The translations under genes and the position numbers were made by a program. The notes beneath the pieces are model-generated. The model searched no databases. It was not told where the DNA came from and saw only the letters and a program-made list of their open reading frames with translations. From positions 1 through 44,628 of IMG/VR virus record IMGVR_UViG_3300042939_000300: DNA of 44,628 nt; one strand, 5' to 3'. Origin of the DNA: a virus. Shown here one piece after another: positions 39,531 through 44,628 of the stretch; within the stretch, counting starts at the first letter, position 1, and each line of letters begins with the position of its first letter.

Positions 39531-40850
39531 ATGGCCGATATCCTCAATTCAGCCCTCACGGGTGACGCAGACTTTGCTGGCACAATCTTTGGCGGCAAAA
39601 ATCAAGAACCTGTAGAACCGACTCCGAGTGAGACGCCCGCTCCCGAAACCCAGCAAGAAGAGCCAAAGCCCGCAGCCGAAACCCCGAAAGAGGAAACTCC
39701 CAAGGCGGAGAAAAAAGCTCCCGTTAAGGCGGAGTCCAAGGCCAAGGCAACCAAGGAAGAGGTAGAGAAGAAGGTTGCAGATATTACCAAGGAAGCGTCT
39801 TCGGAGAAGACTACAGAGAAATCAAATGAAAATACTTCGGATGATGATCTCCCGCTTAACCCCCACTTTTCCGACAAGCCCGTCTCTAATAAACCCGAAG
39901 GAGACGATTCCGAGAAGGGGATCTCAAGCTGGAAAGAGATTAAAGGCGAAATGAAAAAGGCCCGTGAAGAGCGGGATCGCCTCAAGGCCGAACTGGAGGC
40001 CACCAAAGAGAAGGTTGGCCAATAGGAAGGAGAGACAGTTAAGACTCTTCAGGAAGAGCTTGAGGGCTACAAAACCCGCATGGCAGAGCTTAACCGCGAG
40101 CTAAAGACCGCGAACTTTGAGCGAAGCCCCGAATACGTCGAAACCATTAAAAAGCCCCTGAGTGGCCTCCAAGGCGATTTAAAGGCTATTGCAGAAGCTA
40201 ATGACGCCGACTTCTCCAAACTCTGGCAAGCATTGACTGAGCCAGATGCCCGCAAACGTATCGACTCACTAGAAGATCTCACGACCGACTTTAAACGCAT
40301 GGAGCAGTTGTCCATCGTCAAGATGGCCGATAAATACCATGAATTGGCCCAATACCATGAGAGGTTCCAAAAAGAGGCCGAATCCCTCGCGGAAGCCGAA
40401 AGCGCCCGTAAGGCCCAATCCGAACAGGAGTTTATTGAGAACGACCTCCGACTTCAAAAAGCCTTCACGGCCAAAACATGGACAAATCTAGAAGATCGCT
40501 ACAACTTCCTCCAAGAAATCGACGGACAGGATGACTGGAATAGCCACATCCGTAGTGCAAAAAAGAACGCTGCCGAGACCAATCTGGATCGCTTGAGCGT
40601 CGAAGACCGTAGCGCCATCCTCGCACGGGCGGCGGTAGTCCCCTTCCTTGAGAGCGCCATCAACCACTATACCTCCCAAATGGAGAAGGTGAGTGTTGAA
40701 AAAGATAGCAAAATCAAGGAACTTCAGACCCAGCTAGAAGGTCTAGTCGGAGCCACCCCCAGCTTGGGTAAAGCCACCGAAACCGATAGCAATGATGATG
40801 ACGAAGATGTGGATAGTTTGATGAATTTCGGAAAAACTATTTTCCGCTAA
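39531..40850 (+). CDS. Scaffold-like protein gene split by an in-frame amber codon
   Basis: Reading starts at ATG 39531 and meets TAG at 40023-40025 after 164 residues, but the same frame continues without interruption to 40850. The two parts are chemically one protein: an acidic, Pro/Lys-rich disordered first half (PVEPTPSETPAPETQ), then a coiled coil that runs into the stop (AREERDRLKAELEATKEKVG) and continues directly after it (ETVKTLQEELEGYKTRM). The downstream part has no good start nearer than ATG 40080 (256 residues). The full frame would be 439 residues. Place before the capsid gene fits a scaffold. Read-through, suppression, a mutation or a sequencing error could explain the stop. 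Confidence 0.72.
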
Positions 40851-40860
40851 AATTCTGCTA

Positions 40861-40889
40861 TTGACAAATTTAGGGAGATGTAATAACTT
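40861..40889 (+). promoter_or_regulatory. Candidate promoter upstream of the capsid gene
   Basis: TTGACA (40861-40866) and TAACTT (40884-40889) are 17 bp apart; TAATAA at 40881 overlaps it. It lies 170 bp before the capsid start. The rest of 40851-41059 has no gene; it contains GC-rich short hairpins (CGCT...AGCG near 40929) and ends in an A-rich stretch without a Shine-Dalgarno site. Confidence 0.5.
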
Positions 40890-41059
40890 CCCACCAAGAC
40901 TTAGATCCGAGTTGGTCGCGGATACCTCGCTGGCGGGTTAGCGCCTTCAAAAATTGTAGCCGTAAATCTCTGGTAGCGGCCCAGAAACTTAACCGATAGA
41001 CGGGCACCCTATGCCCCGAAATCAAACCTAACCCTTAAACTAAATAGAAATAAAATAAT

Positions 41060-42313
41060 ATGTCAGCACAAACTGCTACTACTTGCGAAAGTATCAATGA
41101 CAATTTCCAGAGAGAGACTGGACGCATTGCCCTTGGTACCCATCGCTTGGGTCTTTATAAAGATCCTTATCTTCGTCTTGTCACCCAGTCGGCATTCCCC
41201 GACAACATGGGCAAAACGATCACCAACACCATCGCTCGCCGCACCATCGCCTCTGGCAGTGGTTGGGAGTCCATCGGTGTCACTGGCGAGTCTGGTCAGG
41301 ACAACTCCTGCTTGGCTCCCGTCAAAAAGGTCGGCTACGCCTTCGATCAGAAAAACTTCTCGCTCCGCCATCAGGCTGTTGAGTCGGATTGGATCTGCTT
41401 GGAAGACGTTCGTACTTCGGCTTTCCCGATTGACGATGTCAACAACTACATCAAGATCTTGGCCGATAACGTCAACGTCGAATGGATCAAGCGTTACGAT
41501 AACGACTATCTGGCCAATGTTAACATCTTGAGCGTCGAAGCTGGTTTCGACACCCAGATTGGAACTGGCGTCACCTTTAGTGGGGACAATGCCACGATCA
41601 CTGGTCTCACGGCCCCGACGAGCGTTCTCACGACTGGCGTTCTGCGTCAGATCTACGACAGCCTCTACTCGGACAACGCTGGAGATGACGGCGATGCGGT
41701 CACCGATGACGGCGCTCCCGTCTTCAACGTGATGTCGGATCGCGCCACCATCGAACAGATGATCAAGATCAACGAGGACATCCGTCAGGACATCCGCTGG
41801 AGTGATCGTGTGAACGACCTGTTGGGCGCCAATGGCCAGATGCTTCTTCCTAAGAAGAGCTACGCTGGTTATGTGTTCCACAGCCGTCCGTTCCCGAAAC
41901 GCTTCAACGATGGCGCTGGCGGCACCCTTGTCGAAGTTGCCCCTTACATCACGGATTCGGCCTTCAAGGGCACGAAAGCTATCGTCAACCCCGCCTACAA
42001 GAATGCAAAGTATACCTCCACGGTTATTTTCCATCCGAAGGCGTTGGAGTGGCTCGTCCCGAACCCGAACCTCAAAGTCGGCAAGCTGGTCTATGATGCT
42101 CAGAACTATCGCGGAGATTTCCGCTGGATCAACGAGTATGATAAGAACTGTAACCCCGACAAGAATAGTGGTTACTGGCGCGCCAAAATGGCCTGCGCCG
42201 TCAAGCAGATCTTCCCTGAGTGGGGCTATTACATTATCCACCTCCGTTGCAGCCTTGCGAACGATCTCGTTCCTTGCGCGAGCGGTAGCGGATACGGCTA
42301 TCTGGTTCCCTAA
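41060..42313 (+). CDS. Major capsid protein
   Basis: 417 residues, directly after the scaffold, with its own leader. MSAQTATTCESINDNFQRET then the extended-arm-like region (FDQKNFSLRHQAVESDW), an axial-domain-like central section (MSDRATIEQMIKINEDIRQD), and a beta-rich C-terminus (DFRWINEYDKNCNPDKNSGY). Length, position and composition fit an HK97-fold capsid protein, but the fold is not proven by any motif. Codon usage is GC-rich and regular, as expected for a highly expressed gene. Confidence 0.78.
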   Translation: MSAQTATTCESINDNFQRETGRIALGTHRLGLYKDPYLRLVTQSAFPDNMGKTITNTIARRTIASGSGWESIGVTGESGQDNSCLAPVKKVGYAFDQKNFSLRHQAVESDWICLEDVRTSAFPIDDVNNYIKILADNVNVEWIKRYDNDYLANVNILSVEAGFDTQIGTGVTFSGDNATITGLTAPTSVLTTGVLRQIYDSLYSDNAGDDGDAVTDDGAPVFNVMSDRATIEQMIKINEDIRQDIRWSDRVNDLLGANGQMLLPKKSYAGYVFHSRPFPKRFNDGAGGTLVEVAPYITDSAFKGTKAIVNPAYKNAKYTSTVIFHPKALEWLVPNPNLKVGKLVYDAQNYRGDFRWINEYDKNCNPDKNSGYWRAKMACAVKQIFPEWGYYIIHLRCSLANDLVPCASGSGYGYLVP

Positions 42314-42335
42314 TAGCTAGTCTCTAATCATCAAG

Positions 42336-42365
42336 GCTTGCCTTGGAGTAAAATCTAAGGCAAGC
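42336..42365 (+). promoter_or_regulatory. Perfect 9-bp hairpin behind the capsid gene
   Basis: GCTTGCCTT (42336-42344) and AAGGCAAGC (42357-42365) form a perfect stem with a 12-nt loop, 23 bp after the capsid stop. No T-tract follows, so it is more likely an mRNA-stabilising 3' hairpin or a weak terminator that lowers expression of the next genes. Confidence 0.5.
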
Positions 42366-42388
42366 TCTATGAGGAGAGAATAACTATT

Positions 42389-42634
42389 ATGAAACTAACT
42401 ATACCGACTGATTATACCCTGCCTGAAGATGTTGCTGATGGCGACACCTTTGAAGAGCTTGTGACCTTCCGTGTTGACGGAGATTCGCTGGTTCCCACCA
42501 TGTTGGCTGGCGTCGAGATTGCGGCTGAAGAGGCCGAAGACGAAGACGAGATGGAGGACGAGGCCGCTGACGAAATGGAAGCTGGCGTGTCCCCAATGAG
42601 CGGCATGGGTGAGCGTATCATGGGCATGGCTTAA
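42389..42634 (+). CDS. Small acidic protein, 81 aa
   Basis: MKLTIPTDYTLPEDVADGDT then TFRVDGDSLVPTMLAGVEI (a short beta domain) and an acidic tail (EEAEDEDEMEDEAADEME) ending in Met/Gly. A GAGGAGAG site lies 12 nt before the ATG. It follows the capsid gene, so it could be a capsid decoration or assembly factor. No family recognised. Confidence 0.62.
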   Translation: MKLTIPTDYTLPEDVADGDTFEELVTFRVDGDSLVPTMLAGVEIAAEEAEDEDEMEDEAADEMEAGVSPMSGMGERIMGMA

Positions 42635-42653
42635 AGGACGGAGACCATAGGCT

Positions 42654-43613
42654 ATGGCTCTCCCTACTTTAGATGCGGTGTTTGCTTCGGCGGCGGATCA
42701 GCCCCGAAGGATGATGCTTTCCCAGTGGTTAGCTGGCGAGAAAAGTGAAGTTGCTACTTCTGCTGGTGTTTTGGTTTCGGGCGCTGGCACTGATACCTCT
42801 AATGGTACCTACACCTTGGATGGCCAAGAAAACGGAAGAAACAAATATGTTTCTGGATCAAATACCATTACTTGGGATGGAGCAAGTATTTGGACTTTAT
42901 TTGATTCTTTTGAAGATCGAATAACATATGTTATTCAAGAAGATGTTCAATTTCCTTGGCTTGGAACTTGGATTGTGGATGATGCGGATGAGCCGCCTCC
43001 CACCGCAACCGAAATCCCAGCAGTTAACCCAATAGCTAATTACCTCACACTTCCAGAGCGTTATCTCTGGGCCAAGATCGCCGTAGCCGCAGGCGCAACA
43101 AGGACTGAAGTGGACTACATTAGCCTTCCCAAGAATTATGCATGGAAGGCCATTTATGATGCAATTTCAGGATCGAGTGCTGGCACTATCGACTGGAGTG
43201 AGAAACAAGCCTTGGGGCATATCGCCGCCGCCTATCGTGGAGACACGGGAAACCCCGCAAACCTAGCTACATATATTGATTGGCCTTGGCGCTATCAAGT
43301 GGCTTCCATTATTACCAGCCTAGCCACACCAGCCACATTCAATGCCGTCATTGTTTCTGGTGCTGGAACTTCGTCTTCCAATGGAACTTATCAATTTACT
43401 GAAATTGGCGGAGGCGGAAAGGCGCAATATACAAAAAATGGAACAAACAATTCGGTGGGGTGGGATGGATTAAATTGGAATATTTATGATGCTGATATTG
43501 ACGATGACTCCTACCGCTCAAGTTCTGATACCGAATTTCCATGGCAAGCCACTGGATGGACTGCTATTGGAGGATCAAATCCAGTCCCAACCTTAACCCC
43601 AACCAACGTGTAG
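42654..43613 (+). CDS. Repetitive virion protein with duplicated beta domain, 319 aa
   Basis: Residues about 40-108 (VSGAGTDTSNGTYTLDG ... TWDGASIWTLFD ... FPWLGTWIV) and 234-305 (VSGAGTSSSNGTYQFTE ... GWDGLNWNIYD ... FPWQATGWTAI) are a duplicated beta domain. Between them are three short units: YLTLPERYLWAKI, YISLPKNYAWKAI and YIDWPWRYQVASI. AAGGACGGAG precedes the ATG. The domain looks like a small carbohydrate-binding or adhesive fold; location in the late operon suggests a structural protein. Confidence 0.6.
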   Translation: MALPTLDAVFASAADQPRRMMLSQWLAGEKSEVATSAGVLVSGAGTDTSNGTYTLDGQENGRNKYVSGSNTITWDGASIWTLFDSFEDRITYVIQEDVQFPWLGTWIVDDADEPPPTATEIPAVNPIANYLTLPERYLWAKIAVAAGATRTEVDYISLPKNYAWKAIYDAISGSSAGTIDWSEKQALGHIAAAYRGDTGNPANLATYIDWPWRYQVASIITSLATPATFNAVIVSGAGTSSSNGTYQFTEIGGGGKAQYTKNGTNNSVGWDGLNWNIYDADIDDDSYRSSSDTEFPWQATGWTAIGGSNPVPTLTPTNV

Positions 43614-43617
43614 CACT

Positions 43618-43902
43618 ATGAGCCTAGAAGAAATACCAAGACGCAGAGGGATGGAGCGCGGAGTGAAGCTTACGATGAGCGAGTTGATTGCGGGCATTGC
43701 GCTGATGGTCACTTTGTTTTCGGCGCTCAATGGGTGGGTTGTCCTCCCAGAACAAATGCGGTCTATCCAAGCCAATGATGCTAAACAGGATGCGAGGATT
43801 GAAATGATCAATAAGGAAAACCAAGAGAGATCCGAGACCTTGGCCCGAATTGATGAACGTACAAAAAGAATCGAAGATTACTTGAAATCCAAGGGATTCT
43901 AG
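43618..43902 (+). CDS. Membrane protein with C-terminal coiled coil, 94 aa
   Basis: MSLEEIPRRRGMERGVKLTM, a single membrane helix (LIAGIALMVTLFSALNGWVVL), then a charged coiled coil (RIEMINKENQERSETLARID and RTKRIEDYLKSKG). The plan N-in, one helix, coiled coil outside is that of an inner-membrane spanin or related lysis accessory. It starts 5 bp after the previous stop and is followed by two holin-like genes. Confidence 0.65.
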   Translation: MSLEEIPRRRGMERGVKLTMSELIAGIALMVTLFSALNGWVVLPEQMRSIQANDAKQDARIEMINKENQERSETLARIDERTKRIEDYLKSKGF

Positions 43903-43917
43903 TCTAGCTTTAAACCT

Positions 43918-44202
43918 ATGAAATCATTCTTTGCCAAAATCTGGGGTATTACCTCAAACGTCTTTAACTTCTTTCTTCCCGTCCTTCGGGAAATTGCCTC
44001 CTCTTCGGTAGCAGTTCTTCTACCGATTGCCTTGGAGATCGTCCAATCGCTGGCCTCCACTGATAAAACTGGAGCCGAAAAGCGCGAAGCTGCCGTCAAG
44101 AAACTCACCGCTGCTGCTAAAAAGCAGGGCGTTAGTGCTTCGGAGTCCCTGATTCGCTTCACCGTTGAGTCGGCGGTTCAACGCTACAAGTTGGAGCAAT
44201 AA
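43918..44202 (+). CDS. Holin of the LL-H type (candidate)
   Basis: MKSFFAKIWGITSNVFNFFL and the following VAVLLPIALEIVQSLAS give one or two membrane segments; the C-terminus GAEKREAAVKKLTAAAKKQG and SLIRFTVESAVQRYK resembles the amphipathic KREAAxxxL...A end of LL-H-type phage holins. It sits between a spanin-like protein and another membrane protein, as in lysis cassettes. No endolysin is recognised beside it. Confidence 0.6.
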   Translation: MKSFFAKIWGITSNVFNFFLPVLREIASSSVAVLLPIALEIVQSLASTDKTGAEKREAAVKKLTAAAKKQGVSASESLIRFTVESAVQRYKLEQ

Positions 44203-44206
44203 TCAA

Positions 44207-44539
44207 ATGAAAGATAAAATCCTCGCATTTCTAGTTAGCAAGCTGGGTGGCGTTATCACTCCCTTGATTGCCATGGTGGTTGCCGCGATTGTCTCCCGCC
44301 TTGCCATGGTTGATCCTAAATTGGCAGAGTCCGTTGATCAGGTCAGCCTTACTGGATTCATCGTAGCCTTGCTTATCTCTATCGTTAACTACGTTACAAA
44401 CGAAGTGAATGTCAGGGGTGTTAAGAAAATCCAAGCCTTGGTTCACACTGACGAGGATGGGGTGGCTGGGCCGATTACCTACACCGAGGTTCGTCGGGCT
44501 ATCGCCATTAAGAAGCCCGTTCGTCGCAAGAAGAAATGA
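44207..44539 (+). CDS. Two-helix membrane protein with peptidoglycan-binding-like tail, 110 aa
   Basis: ATG 44207 (MKDKILAFLVSKLGGVITPL). Two membrane segments (VITPLIAMVVAAIVSRLA and TGFIVALLISIVNYVTNEV) are followed by VKKIQALVHTDEDGVAGPIT and a basic end. The last section is similar to PG_binding_1 units (IQ..LG.DADGV.GP.T). Holin-like membrane part plus a wall-binding tail would be an unusual combination, so it may be a lysis accessory. Its TGA overlaps the next ATG. Confidence 0.55.
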   Translation: MKDKILAFLVSKLGGVITPLIAMVVAAIVSRLAMVDPKLAESVDQVSLTGFIVALLISIVNYVTNEVNVRGVKKIQALVHTDEDGVAGPITYTEVRRAIAIKKPVRRKKK

Positions 44540-44628
44540 GATTATCCCATGAAACCCTCAAAGCAATACTCGTCCCAAGCCCGCCCAAAGAAGATCGCAG
44601 AAATTTCTTTGTCCGTCTATTCAGTTCC
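44536..44628 (+). CDS. Hypothetical protein, 3' end outside window
   Basis: ATG 44536 overlaps the previous stop (ATGA) and AAGAAGAA lies just upstream. The frame is open for 31 codons to the last base (MRLSHETLKAILVPSPPKED...). The alternative ATG 44549 in another frame is also open but has no such coupling. In a circular molecule the frame continues without a stop into the gene at 1-339, giving 143 residues. Confidence 0.5.
   Translation, partial: MRLSHETLKAILVPSPPKEDRRNFFVRLFSS

Noticed and set aside
39531-40025. Genome-wide reassignment of TAG to an amino acid
   Set aside because: Helicase, terminase and several other genes end in TAG at sensible C-termini.
41063-42241. 392-residue leftward frame opposite the capsid gene
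   Set aside because: It mirrors the GC-rich codon usage of the capsid gene; no independent motif or start signal.
1-44628. CRISPR array, integrase, attachment sites, insertion sequences
   Set aside because: No regularly spaced direct repeats with unique spacers, no recombinase motifs and no transposase were seen.

Overview
The window is double-stranded DNA of a tailed bacteriophage (Caudoviricetes). It carries a large terminase, a portal, a scaffold-like protein, a major capsid candidate, two very long tail fibres, holin-like genes, a DnaB-type helicase, a DnaG-type primase, a RusA-type resolvase and dozens of short, densely overlapping genes of unknown function. I see no integrase, repressor or ribosomal gene. 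The host cannot be named. Many genes lack a clear Shine-Dalgarno site and start through ATGA, GTGA or TAATG overlaps.

Layout. Positions 343-17656 form a leftward (minus-strand) module. From its promoter-proximal end it holds an HNH nuclease, an HTH protein, RusA, a zincin-like protein, a dCMP deaminase, tiny membrane proteins, a PD-(D/E)XK-like protein, a 1.1 kb gene-free region with iterons (candidate replication origin, 10453-11588), GP88- and DUF932-family proteins, a run of overlapping orphan genes, the primase, and a distal cassette of one FkbM methyltransferase and two glycosyltransferase-like proteins. Positions 17657-18788 are the divergent control region and appear to encode a roughly 1 kb structured RNA. 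Inside it, 18337-18402 looks like the tRNA-like domain of a tmRNA with no message domain. Positions 18789-44628 are mainly rightward: small proteins, a third glycosyltransferase-like protein, helicase, terminase, fibre block, portal, scaffold, capsid and lysis-type membrane genes. Three genes in this half run leftward: an HNH nuclease, a Cys-rich protein and the likely small terminase.

How it fits together. The leftward genes would be the early and replication set: primase with the helicase encoded on the other arm, resolvase, nucleotide metabolism and host-takeover microproteins. The rightward genes would be packaging, virion and lysis. The rightward arm runs off the right edge in an open frame, and the first 339 bases are an open rightward frame that meets the leftward module tail to tail. 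The two edges join in frame, so the sequence may be a circular or circularly permuted map. Against this, no DNA polymerase, tail tube, tape measure or endolysin was recognised.

The strongest points for follow-up are the tmRNA-like minigene inside the large RNA, an in-frame amber codon that splits the scaffold-like gene, the iteron cluster, the array of 27-52 residue membrane proteins, and several short DNA motifs repeated at gene junctions.
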